From: Undaria pinnatifida
Lineage: Eukaryota > Sar > Phaeophyceae > Laminariales > Alariaceae
Direction of reading: 5' to 3'
Assembly (NCBI GenBank): GCA_012845835.1
Contig: JABAKD010000108.1
Location: 722,001 to 786,000 of the forward strand
DNA: 64,000 nucleotides
In this document: positions 45,101 to 54,882 of the stretch, in pieces
Position numbering within the stretch: position 1 is the stretch's first letter
Layout: each line of letters begins with the position of its first letter
Notes under the pieces: model-generated
Told to the model about the DNA's origin: nothing
The model's database searches: none
The model's input: the letters and a program-made list of their open reading frames with translations, nothing else
Made by a program: the position numbers and the translations under genes

Positions 45101-48100
45101 CCACAGCCACAACAGCAATACATCGTCAGATCAAACAAAAGTTTCAAGGAGGCAGACGTCGAAAATATTACAGTGCTGGAAGCTCCATCAACACGCCCGG
45201 TACCACAACGCTAAGCTAAAAAGAACAACGAAAAAGCACCCGCTGAAAAAGAGGACAAAGAACGCACCACATGCTATAAAAAGACGCTGTAAGGCAATAA
45301 GGCATCATGTGGCTGAATGGCCTCCTAAAACACGCGCCAATGACGACGCTGCAAACTAACGCACAACATGCTATCATACGGCGCTACATGGCTATATGTC
45401 AGTAAGTATGGTGAAATGGCCTGCTCACCGCAAACGCCCCTATTTTCTGCGTGATGCCCGCAGCCTCCGTTCCCGCGAGCTTGTTGGTTCGAAGCGCATC
45501 CAAGAGGGTAGTTTTTCCGTGATCGACGTGTCCCATCACGCTCACCACTGGCGGTCGCGGCGTCAGGCTGTCGAAAGATGCCTCCGTTACCGCTGTTCGA
45601 GTCAGATGGCTGTTTTCAACGGGAAGCGGTTGTCGGTAGGGATGGGATGGGATAGAACGGGATGCGGTGACATGGAGTGGGCTAGGTTGGGATGGAATGG
45701 AGTGCAGTAGAATGGGATGGAATGGGCTGGGTTGGGATGGAATGGAGTGCAGTAGAATGGGGTGGGATGGGGTAGGGTGATATGACATAGGATGGCATTG
45801 AATGGGACAGGATGCATGCGACGGGATGGGTTAGGGTGAGATGGCATGCCATGGGATCGGCATGTGCGGTACGGTGGCAGCTATGGAAGCCCAAGGAAGG
45901 CAACACAAGACCGAATTGAGGCAGGTGAAGGAGTAGGGTACGTGACGGTGGGCAGCACTAGGATTCACGTCATCAGATATTCCGTATCGTAGCACTACTG
46001 TGTGCAAAACTATCTTTGAGATTAAGCAGAGCTGCGATGCACTGACCAGGCACCTTCCCGATTGCCCTCTTGTTACCTCCGTGCTTCCTCTTTCAAGATT
46101 TTCAGGCCGTCTCTGTAAAATGCAGGGACAACCAATCCGAGGCCAGCTCCATAAGCGTCGAAGCCAAACTGTTCTGACCTTCGTGTTCGCCAGGTACTTG
46201 GTACCAGGTACCAGGTACCAGGTTCCAACACAAGGACAGAAACGCAGAAACCCCTACTGTGACAAGCACCCACAAAGCAGTCCAGTCGGACAAACTCATC
46301 ATCACGCCTGCGTCGCTGGGATAAAAATGAAGACTATGAGGGCATTTAGGAGCCATCCCGAGGTTTAAGGCTTTGCATTTCGGATTGGGGTTAGGGGGCA
46401 GGGGTAGTGCTGTAAATTATCCGGTTGTGAACCTACGGTAACATTTAGCAACCACCCCCGGGTTCAGGCCTAACGTTTCGAGTTGGAGTTAGGGATAGGA
46501 AAAGTTAGTGCTGTGTGCTGTTCGCCGATGGGGGATCGCTTACCTGTCTCGCAGCTTGAGAAGCTTCGTGCGTAGGCCGAACTCTTTGGCTACCATATGT
46601 CCGATATCCGGCTCTACCATGGAGGAGGGAGAGACCCTACCCTCTCCCATCTGCCGAAGCATGTTCACGACCTCCGACGCTTTCTTCGACATGGCCATAG
46701 CCAGCTCGCGAACAGGAACCGGCACAGCAGGGATCTGGGAGCAGGCGAGAGAGACGGTTGCCACTTGGGTCATGCGAGATTGTCATCATCAATAATCGGA
46801 GGGGCTTCCGGAGATTCAGCAACTGGCCCAGGGGGGCAACATTGTGCGGGGGCATATTAAAACAGTATTTAGTTTCTTAACCATCGTGATTGACAGCTTG
46901 CATAGCGCGACGCGTCCAGCGTTTATGAAAAACGGGATGTGGGTTAGAGGTTCCGTCAGTATAAAGGTAAAAAAATACCGTCGGAAGAGTCAAGTAATAG
47001 CTGACAAGGATTTTCCCCACGTGACAGCGGTCTAGTATTAGTACCTGCACTTCCTTGGACACGACTTTGACCTCCCGCCTCTTCCGGCTTGCCCCCTGCT
47101 CTCCCCTGTGTGATGCATGTGATCCCCCATACCTGGCCAAAGTGTGATACAGGTTGCGGTTCACCGGTCCATACGTAGAAATAGCGACAGCGGTAGCCAT
47201 TACATTTATACATTACGGGGAGACGGTATGTAGCGTCCAGGTACAGACGCGTCGCGAAGCACACGGTCGAGGCTTGTCAAACAAGTATCATGCCAGAAGC
47301 GCCATGTGCCACATTTTCAAAACTCTACTGGGCTGAACAAAGGTCCAGTTCTCCGAAATGAAAAAACATACCAGCAGCGCGAACAGCGTTCAACACTGCG
47401 TCTATCTCAACGAGACAGCAGCATCACAAAAGTTAACACCATCACACAAGACAGCAGCATCAAAACAGCATGACAGCAGCATCACAAAATTCTTCTACAG
47501 TCGGGGTTCCTCAATAATGCGCTCTGCGCAAGGCTGCATCTCAATGTAAAGCGGTCAAAAGCGCTTGGCGCTACTGGGAATTGCACTCATAGCCTGGAAT
47601 GAATGAGGCGGCTTGATATTGCTGTGACACTCCAACGCCTTCCTGGGAGAAGCCTACTGTAACCTATTAAGGTTCAAATTATTAGCTGTAAAACGAAACA
47701 ATTACGATGACGAGTCAACTTGGTTACCGTTGATGTAGACAATACCATGGTATTAAGATACTCAAAGCCCGAATTCTAGTCCCTTCTGCTCCTGTAATCG
47801 AGCAAGAGCAAGGCATATTAGCGAAGCAACGTCGCCGGATCGAGGGTGCACAGCATGTGTCGACCATTGCCAGCTGGGCACTGTTTAACGCGGGTTGCTC
47901 CTGAGTGTTCCTCACAATTGGACCACGTTACCTATAATGGAGTCTCACCTGCCCCCTGTCATCATTTTGTCCAGGGCTTCGCGTTGCTTCTGCACGTCGC
48001 CGCTGTCTTGCTTTGCCGGCAACATCCACGGCATCGCGGCGCCTCCACCTGCACTGCCGTTTATAGCAGGCCGCGGCTTCGGCCTCGACGAGAGCTGGCT

Positions 48101-51100
48101 CGCTGACTCCGAGCGCATATCCCGCTCCTCATGCGTCCTCTCGTGAGTGCGCTTGGCTGATAAACGTGCTGCCTGCTATACCAGGGTCGAAGGTCGAAGA
48201 AGTTAGAAAACGGGAGGGCCACAACGAAAATAATGGTATCAAGTCTAGTCCAATCTTTACCTTCTTCCCACACTAGTTCCAAGTAGTTTGTGTACAAAAC
48301 GCGCTGTAGTTCCAAGGGGGTCAATAGCTAGTAATCAAGCTTTCGAAAACAAGACATAAGCGACGAGCCAGAGATGGGGCGCCTTAATCTTCGTGCAAGC
48401 TGCTTTTTGCCGCAACGGAGATTAAATGAACTAACTTAATTTTTCCCTGGGCCGGCGCGTCGACGCTACACCGTAAAACAGTACCAGTACATAGAGCACT
48501 GCCAACCTTGTTGGGATCCATATAACGCGACTAACACGATGGATATGTGCGGAAATATCAATCGCTTAGCTTGACTGTGTCGTTTGTCGCCGCGTTCATG
48601 GTCATACCCGAGTACGAAACGGAATGGAGAGCACGTCACCTCGATGCAAGAACAGGGTACAGGGGCTCTGACATAGGCCCTCCACCCTATTCTTGCACAG
48701 GGGAGTAGTGCTTTCCATTCCGTACTCAAATTCGGCCACAAACGCGGCGACAAAAGACACGGTCACGCCAGTTACGGCCGCACATCTTTTCGTTCGTCGC
48801 ATTTTATGTATCCCGAGTGCTGCCACGAACGCGGCCACAAAGGCGCGAAAATAAATCACAGCTGCCAAGGCCGTGGATGCATGGCCCTGGATGACACTTC
48901 CGCTGCTGCCGGTGGGTAGTATGCTTGCAAGTCGAACTCCGCCAGGAACAACAGTTGCTGCACCACGGCCTCGGAAACGCCGACTGTCTTTCAAAATATC
49001 AGGCGCAGTTGACTGTTCGACATCTCCCCCCGCACGTGGAAGCGTCCGCACGCCAAGAAGCACCTCCGCGAGACCTCCACAAACAGGTCCACTGCCTGCA
49101 TGGCAATTTTGACCTTGGCCGCCGCGTTGACGGCGGCCAGCTGGCTGGTTCCGTGGAGCGCCGGTGGCGGCCGTTCCCCCACCACCTCGGGGCTTCCCAG
49201 CAGCAGCTGACCCCCCGGAAGTACTCCTCCCGCGGGTTGGCAAACGACCTGAGGTGGTGGATGCAGCTGTGCCTGCTGTGGCCTCTGGTTATTCTCCATA
49301 TCCGACATGCAGGTCACGAGGGCTTGTTGGCCGGCCGCCAGCACCAGCAAGTGCTGTAGCACATCGGCAAGGCCAGGTGGCCCTGCACCCGGAGCCTCGC
49401 CGCCCACGTTGTGTCCCACCGGGGGGGGCAGGGTCATCGGGTTCTTCGCAGGGAGTTCCTCGGCAGGCGGGGCGACGACTGCTTTGCCCGCAAGAGGACG
49501 ACGCCCGCTTCAACCTCTGGAAGTGCACCACCCTCGACGTCAAATGGGCCCTCTGCCGGGCCGCGGTCCTCCATGCTTGGATCGTCACTGCAAGAACAGG
49601 CGAAGATCTGGCCGCTGGGCGTCGAAAACCCAAAGTCGATCAAATGAAATGCTTTCGCTGTCTTCTACCACGCACAAGCTGCGATATCTTTGTACCAAGA
49701 CCCGCTACCACTGAAGAGCCAGCTATCTCCTTCGTCTACTCCGATGCTCTCGTAGCTCATTGACTGCCCTGCCATGTGCGAGTGGAGACTAACAAAACAA
49801 CACTGCCCGGCAGTCTAATGCATACACGTATAATTCCGTTATTTGCACCAACCATTCTGCGAACTAAAAAACGCGTCCACCAATGCCAGTTCCATGTGGA
49901 AACCCGCAATGGCCTAAAAACTGTAACTTACGTTCACCGTGGAGGAGGTTCACGTTTGGGCAAACTCCAACCCCGAGAATCACTGAAAATTCATGTGCGC
50001 GCGAATAACTTGGGACGGGCTTTGCCTGACGAATAAGTCCTGGCTCGCACAGCCCATCATGTCGTACTACTGCTGTACGAACAACTGCTGTACCAGAGGG
50101 TATGCTGTATTCTTGAAGAAAAGGAACGCTATGGCTACAAGATAGCAAGGCAGAATCATGTTCACGATTGATGCAACCCGCTTGGTATCTTCATCGTCCT
50201 ATCTACGTTGCACCTGGTAGGTACGAATGGTCGTATAACGTCACACTGAGGGCCGTTCTTATCGGAGACCTTTTTGTCGTAAATCTCCTAAATTTCCTAA
50301 ATTTCCATTTTTGTGAAATGTGTCTTAAAATACGGAGGCGTTCTGGCATAATTCGTGAAATTCTTCAGCCCCAAAAAATATGGAAAAGTTAACAATCACA
50401 AATTAGGAAATTCTGTCGTCGATTTCCATATTTCGAAGGCAGTGCTCCGACAAGCGCCGTGGCTCAACGCTGGGACCAGCGGGTAGCTTTAAACGTTCAA
50501 CAGGGTGGTCCAACATTATGGCCGATGGAAGGAAGCGGCCTGGGCCTCCGGAGGACTCATCCTCGAGTCGGACGAAACAATAACTCAGCCTTCCCAATTA
50601 TCGAGACACGAGCCGCAAAAACATGAAGAAGGCTATCGCTGGTGTCCTCGTCGTGCTCGGCATGTTCCTGACACCAGGGAGGGGCTGCTGTCGCCGGATT
50701 GCACGAATCTACTCGGCCTGGGTGCTTTCCTCTGCGGTCTTCGGGGATGTTCGCCCATGCTTGCTCTGTGACGACGCGCGTGACTGCTGGTGTGGGTGGT
50801 GGCGGTCTTGCTTTATGGCTCGGCTTTCAAAAATCATAAAAAAAAAGACAAACAACCCCGCGCTCGATAATAATGCAGACGTTTTTTCATGGAAACCCTG
50901 AAAAAAAGAGGAAATTTAGAAAATTCACATCTCCGATAAGAACGGCCCTGAGTATGGAAAAACTGACTTGGTGCTGCTGGACCAGGTACAGCGAAGCACC
51001 AGGTGCAGTACCCGCTAGGTGCAGTACCAGCTGCGCCTGGTACTGCTGCTGCACAAGACTCCGAGTATGATACACAAGGGCTCCGCTCCGCGGGCGGCTT

Positions 51101-53892
51101 ATGCCGTTTGTTTTTGCGGGGGGGGGGGAAACATGAAGAGGACCGAGAGAGGGCAATCAAATGAAAAAGGCAAAAAGACGAGCGCACACGTACATACTGG
51201 TATTATACCTGGTATATAATACCTGGTACATTGCATCATACCTTGTACTGCTGTATGTTCGATATACAGCACATCGCAGCACGACACAGCACCGCACCTC
51301 ACGGCAAGGCGCGGCACCGCACGGCACCGTACGGCGCCGCGTTGAGCTGCTGAGCGGTTGCACTGCTGAGCCGATAGTGCATTTTTTGCGATTCAACAAC
51401 GCAGTACGTAAACCTCGTGTGTAGTATTAATAGTACCGGTACCAGGTATGATATCATAATTCGAATGATACCTGGCATGTACGAAAGAGTAAGTACAACA
51501 AAGCACGCAGCACGGCACAGCACAGTACCGCACCGAACGGCAGGGTACGGCACCGCATGGCACCGAGCGGCGCTGCGCTGCTGAGCTAGCGCTGTGGTGC
51601 GCTGTTGAGTTGAGCTGAGCTGATGAGCCAAGCTGAGCTCAGCTGGGACCTGGCGTGATGATACTTCGTGCAACAAAAAAAAAAAGGTGAAAGAAGAAAT
51701 CGAAGAAAAGCTGAACCATTCCGCAAATAATGGAAGGAGCCGGTGTTAAAGAGCCGGTGTTAAAGTGGCAGGTCTTGAGAGGCCAGGGATGTACCAACCG
51801 AGCCCACTCAGGAAAAAGTCAGCGAAAAGCAAGTCTAAACGAGTATCGATTTCGAATGAACTGCAATTGGGAATTTGGAGCAGATTTCTGCACGCAAGTC
51901 AGTATCGTTTATCTTCCAAGCACGCCCGCTCAAATTCGCTCGAATCCGACACCCGCAAGGCACGCAACATCAATCGCAACCAATTTCTGCTCAACGTGTT
52001 CCTGCTCTCTGTTCGCATGCCATATCATGCTGTTTAGAGAGCCGGTGTCCCCGGTGGTCTGACAGCAGTGTTTGTGCCTGTGTTGTCTTCACGTTAAACC
52101 GTTCTTTCTACATGCTACATACCCAACGACATCAGTATACCCAGTTTCCGTGCTGATTCTCCATCCTAGAGAGATACATGTTCTGTGGTCACAGACTCTG
52201 TGTGTGACAGAGTAAACGAAGCAATCGCAGTTAATCAAGGTAAAGCAAGTGAAATGCTACGTAGCGTACCGAATACCGGATACGAGTATGCCGCGAAACT
52301 ATTGAGGTTGAGTCCATAGGTTCGAAACTCGAAAGGGACTCTTACAATCGACGGGCCGAAACCGTGAGAGCGTGCGTTGGTGAAATTCCATGCAAACCGA
52401 CGGCATAAAAAGAACTGAAAAGTGGGAATGCTGAACTCTATGCGCGTTAAAAGCAATTACCGGGGGGAAGAAAAGACACCTGTGGCCATGACCATGACCA
52501 TGACCTTGTCCAGAAGGTTGCTGAGGGTTAAAATGACCATGACCATGACCTTGTCCAGAAGGTTGCTGAGGGCAAAACCTCTTCCGAGTTGAGCTGGAGA
52601 GTAAAAGTGATACTCGTGTAAAAAATAAATAAAAAAGAACCGCGACCGTCACCAGTCGTCAGTTCCGGCCGTTGTTACCAGTTACCTGGTACAGCAGTAC
52701 CGCACTACCGCAGTTCGCACTACCAGTTCGCACTACAGCTGTTATTAATAATAAGCCATTATTGACATTATTAGTTGAAGTCACGTGTAACTGCTGTATC
52801 ATACCAGGTACCTGTACGATTTTGATACGAATACACGAGTACGTACTTAACACACAGCAGTAGTAGAACGATTACTATGAGGCTATGCCGTTTAAACCGG
52901 TATACTTGTAAACCAGTGTGCAAGTGTGCCAGTCGACACCATCTTCAAGAGAAGAGAGCACAGAGACGTCAGTTGGCACAGCAGTTCACGAGCGCTCGGT
53001 CACCCCGCGCGGTGGAACGCAGGGAGTGACCGGTATATCGCGAGAAAGCAGGCAAACCGCCGAGCAAAAGATCAGCACTCCTCTCGCAACCCACCTGCGG
53101 TTGTTGTCTGCTGACGCTCACGCCGACGCTGCTGCCATTCAAACTCGGCTCCACCTTGGGGACCGGTCTACCAAAGCCATTCGCGAGCTCTTCCAGCTTG
53201 CTTGGCTGGCTCCGGTCCTGGCTAGCTTTGCTCTGCGCCAAGCCATTCGCTCCAGCCTGTGATTTCGGTGGCAGCACGTCTAGCATACGTTCCCATGGCA
53301 GGCGAGCCTTCGCCTGGCTGTTGTTCTGGCGGTTGTTCTGTCCTTGGGAGTGGAGAGAAAGGCCTTGAGAAACTGGCGGCTGTTGAGAACCTGGTCGTGC
53401 CAAATCTCGAAAAGAAGCTGTTGCCATCTCCCCCTCCTTGGCAAACGCTTTAGGTATACTACTGTTTCCATTGAGCCTCGATGCAGGGGTTCGTTGCGTG
53501 GTACCGAGGGTATCCCGCGGGAACTGGACTGACGCAGCAGTGCCCAAGCTTCCTCCTGCGGCCCTAAATCGAGGCAGCGCCTCCAGATTCCCGTGATTCC
53601 CATTCGCTTTTGGGGGCAGCTTGGAAGCTACGTTTTCCCAAGGAAGCCGGGGCGGTGCGTTGCCATTGGCACCGTAAGCACTTGCGTCGGCATTCCGCTG
53701 TGATGGTCGCGGTGGGGGTACGTGGTCGCTGCTGAAAGCAGCAGGGTGCCCCCCTGCGACAGTGTGGTGTTCTTCCTCGGCTACTGGCTCCGGCTCTGAG
53801 GAGTGCAGTCGTACCGCTCGGGCATAGAACGACGTGCTTGACAGAACGACCGCGTTCGGTCGACGGATCCCGTGCAATAGTACACTGTTCAT
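36126..53892 (-). CDS. Translation initiation factor IF-2, probably mitochondrial, 18 exons, 1023 residues
   Basis: Exons (minus): 53892-53095, 48175-47949, 47105-47045, 46734-46544, 45609-45429, 45063-44917, 44286-44230, 43745-43635, 43241-43152, 42414-42278, 41112-41039, 40468-40359, 40029-39913, 39614-39414, 38957-38808, 38403-38263, 37174-36989 and 36218-36126. All are GT-AG and sum to 3072 bp in phase. IF-2 is the GTPase that brings initiator fMet-tRNA to the small ribosomal subunit. Residues 1-35 resemble a mitochondrial presequence; 40-360 are low-complexity; IF2_N is about 363-425; G1 GHVDHGKT 452-459; G2 GITQKIGAF 477-485; G3 DTPGH 498-502; G4 TKVD 553-556 (T for the usual N); G5 SAV 593-595. 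Domain II follows, then an unusually charged insert, domain III, and the C-terminal fMet-tRNA-binding domain ending ...[10 protein letters not shown]. The least certain join is exon 1 to exon 2 across a 4.9 kb intron. Confidence 0.92.
37175..38262. other. IF-2 intron between exons 16 and 17
   Basis: 1088 bp. I see no gene or repeat worth naming. Confidence 0.5.
40469..41038. other. IF-2 intron between exons 11 and 12
   Basis: 570 bp, no recognisable content. Confidence 0.5.
41113..42277. other. IF-2 intron between exons 10 and 11, with a minisatellite
   Basis: 1165 bp; its 3' third of the plus-strand text is the GTCGAATCGG-type array at 41838-42255. The rest holds nothing recognised. Confidence 0.5.
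41838..42255. repeat. Degenerate minisatellite of about 85-100 bp units rich in GTCGAATCGG
   Basis: About five diverged units starting near 41838, 41919, 42029, 42128 and 42199, each beginning GAGCGACTCCC-like and containing CGACCGGTCGAATCGG-like sequence. Confidence 0.65.
42415..43151. other. IF-2 intron between exons 9 and 10
   Basis: Contains a short imperfect tandem repeat at about 42700-42855 (GTTACAGCTAG and CTGCTGGCTAC units). No coding exon is needed here, since the phases of exons 9 and 10 join directly. Confidence 0.55.
43242..43634. other. IF-2 intron between exons 8 and 9
   Basis: A unit of about 110 bp (CACCTGCTC...AATA-CACAAAA...GATTTGCCATGC) is present twice, at about 43238-43325 and 43335-43435. 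Otherwise unremarkable. Confidence 0.5.
43746..44916. other. IF-2 introns around exon 7 (44230-44286)
   Basis: Introns 43746-44229 and 44287-44916. No genes are seen; GTGGTATGTGGTATGTGGTATG occurs near 44405. Confidence 0.5.
45064..45428. other. IF-2 intron between exons 5 and 6
   Basis: 365 bp, nothing recognised. Confidence 0.5.
45610..46543. other. IF-2 intron between exons 4 and 5, with GGGATGGAATGG repeats
   Basis: An imperfect GGGATGGAATGGAGTGCAGT array occupies about 45640-45850. Two to three overlapping TACCAGGTA motifs lie at 46195-46222. Confidence 0.6.
45640..45850. repeat. GGGATGGAATGG-type tandem repeat
   Basis: Imperfect repeats of GGGATGGAATGGAGTGCAGT with a longer period near 57 bp. 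The minus strand reads as His-Pro-Ser frames with no coding sense. Confidence 0.8.
47106..47948. other. IF-2 intron between exons 2 and 3
   Basis: 843 bp. A short direct repeat, ACAGCAGCATCACAAAA, occurs at about 47419 and 47472. Nothing else is recognised. Confidence 0.5.
48850..49650 (-). other. GC-rich open-frame island, origin unknown
   Basis: About 800 bp markedly GC-richer than the flanking intron. It is open in all minus frames and several plus frames for 70-200 codons. The minus frame at 49437-48991 (148 codons) reads most like a protein (helical block [15 protein letters not shown]). The minus frame 49643-49434 upstream looks like its continuation after a frame change near 49435. 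I recognise no domain. It may be a decayed mobile-element gene. Confidence 0.35.
50245..50960. repeat. Inverted repeat pair
   Basis: ACTGAGGGCCGTTCTTATCGGAGA with following TTTCCTAAATTTCC-like sequence at about 50246-50310 reappears inverted at about 50908-50955 (TCTCCGATAAGAACGGCCCT). It may mark the ends of a small element of about 700 bp; the outer borders are not clear. Confidence 0.6.
51280..51600. repeat. GCACGGCACCG-type low-complexity repeats
   Basis: Two blocks (51285-51360 and 51500-51600) of CACGGCACCG, GCACGGCACAGC and GAGCTGAGCTG units. Confidence 0.75.
52455..52600 (-). repeat. Dispersed repeat family R2, copy 4, with an internal tandem duplication
   Basis: The minus-strand copy carries CCTTCTGGACAAGGTCATGG twice, within a 55-bp unit repeated at 52490-52590. 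Confidence 0.75.
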
Positions 53893-54249
53893 CGCGGTGC
53901 ACGCACCAACGGTTCACATCAGGCGTTGACACTGTCCGATGAACGTCAGTCACGTAAGCTGAGAGGCAGGGAAACAGGGATGGCCCAGCATGCCAGAGCC
54001 CACGAGCCCACGTATTCGGGAGGCTCATACTTCCCCTTCCTGAGTACGCCTAAAAATAATGGAACTCCTATCTCTTTATAGCATATAGCAACATGTTCAA
54101 TCAGATTGAGGCGTCACTAGCTCCTACGAGTGCATCACCTACCAACGCAAGACGCTGGAGCGTTTGGTCGCCGGCTGTTGATACCATCGGAAGCTGCCTG
54201 TGCTGCAGTGCGTGTGTTTGTGATATTCCTGTGGCGCACGGTGCTCGTA
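53893..54249. promoter_or_regulatory. Divergent region between IF-2 and the DUF1279 gene
   Basis: 357 bp between the proposed start codons. It should carry both promoters. No core element is recognised. Confidence 0.5.
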
Positions 54250-54882
54250 ATGTTTTCGCTCGGCGTCCGCGCGCTCATATTTGCATGGCTTGTGGAGTCA
54301 TGTTCAAGCTTTGTGCACCCCGGTGTGCGATGCGGGTCTCTCGCTCGTAGTATCCCGTCCGTCTTCCAGAGTGATTCCAAAGCTCGCCCGGCACGGGTAC
54401 AGCCATGCCCTCTCGGCATGAAGACAGACCTGGGTCCTGACGAGACTGTCAAGAAATACGGTCTCGAGGCAGGGCTCTTCCAAGCACTCAAGGAGGGTCA
54501 GAAGGAGGGAGGGGAGGAGGGGGAGGGGACAGGAGAGGTGGCAACGACCGCGAAGGATCTGCTCAAGCAGTACGGCTCGGCGTACCTCATCACGTCTATC
54601 ACCTTCGCGTTAATCTCCTTCAGCATCTGCTACGTGGCGGTGTCGAACGGCGTGGACATGGCAGCTCTCTTGAGCAAGGTGGGCATCCAAACAAGCACCT
54701 CAGCAGAAACGACCGGGACTCTTGCGGTGGCTTATGCCATCCACAAGGCGGCTTCGCCTATTAGGTTTCCGCCGACGGTGGCGCTGACGCCTGTCGTTGC
54801 TAAGTTTCTCGGGAAGGGGGACGGGGAGGGGGTGGATGAGGAGGCGGCAGTGGAGGAGGTAGTGGCGGAGGTCGGAGAATGA
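54250..54882 (+). CDS. DUF1279-domain membrane protein with a plastid-type bipartite leader, 210 residues
   Basis: A single exon. ATG 54250 is preferred over upstream non-ATG possibilities because it directly opens a hydrophobic signal peptide (residues 1-20, LGVRALIFAWLVES) ending CSS|FVHP. The phenylalanine at the cleavage site is the hallmark of plastid import in algae with complex red plastids. A basic transit-like stretch follows (27-58). The DUF1279 domain is about 101-188: a KQYGSAYLITSITFALISFS membrane segment at 107-130, then a loop and the conserved AYAIHKAASPIRFPPTVALTP. An acidic tail ends the protein. DUF1279 proteins (FAM210-like) are small organelle membrane proteins with poorly defined roles. 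A glycine/glutamate-rich linker lies at 83-97. The gene is head-to-head with IF-2. An upstream exon is not excluded. Confidence 0.8.
   Translation: MFSLGVRALIFAWLVESCSSFVHPGVRCGSLARSIPSVFQSDSKARPARVQPCPLGMKTDLGPDETVKKYGLEAGLFQALKEGQKEGGEEGEGTGEVATTAKDLLKQYGSAYLITSITFALISFSICYVAVSNGVDMAALLSKVGIQTSTSAETTGTLAVAYAIHKAASPIRFPPTVALTPVVAKFLGKGDGEGVDEEAAVEEVVAEVGE

Larger units (their letters stand above)
48176..53094. other. IF-2 intron 1 (4.9 kb)
   Basis: Holds a GC-rich open island (48850-49650), an AT-rich inverted pair near 50250-50440 and 50890-50960, CACGGCACCG repeats (51280-51600) and an R2 copy (52455-52600). An IF-2 exon hidden here is possible but not required by phase. Confidence 0.55.
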
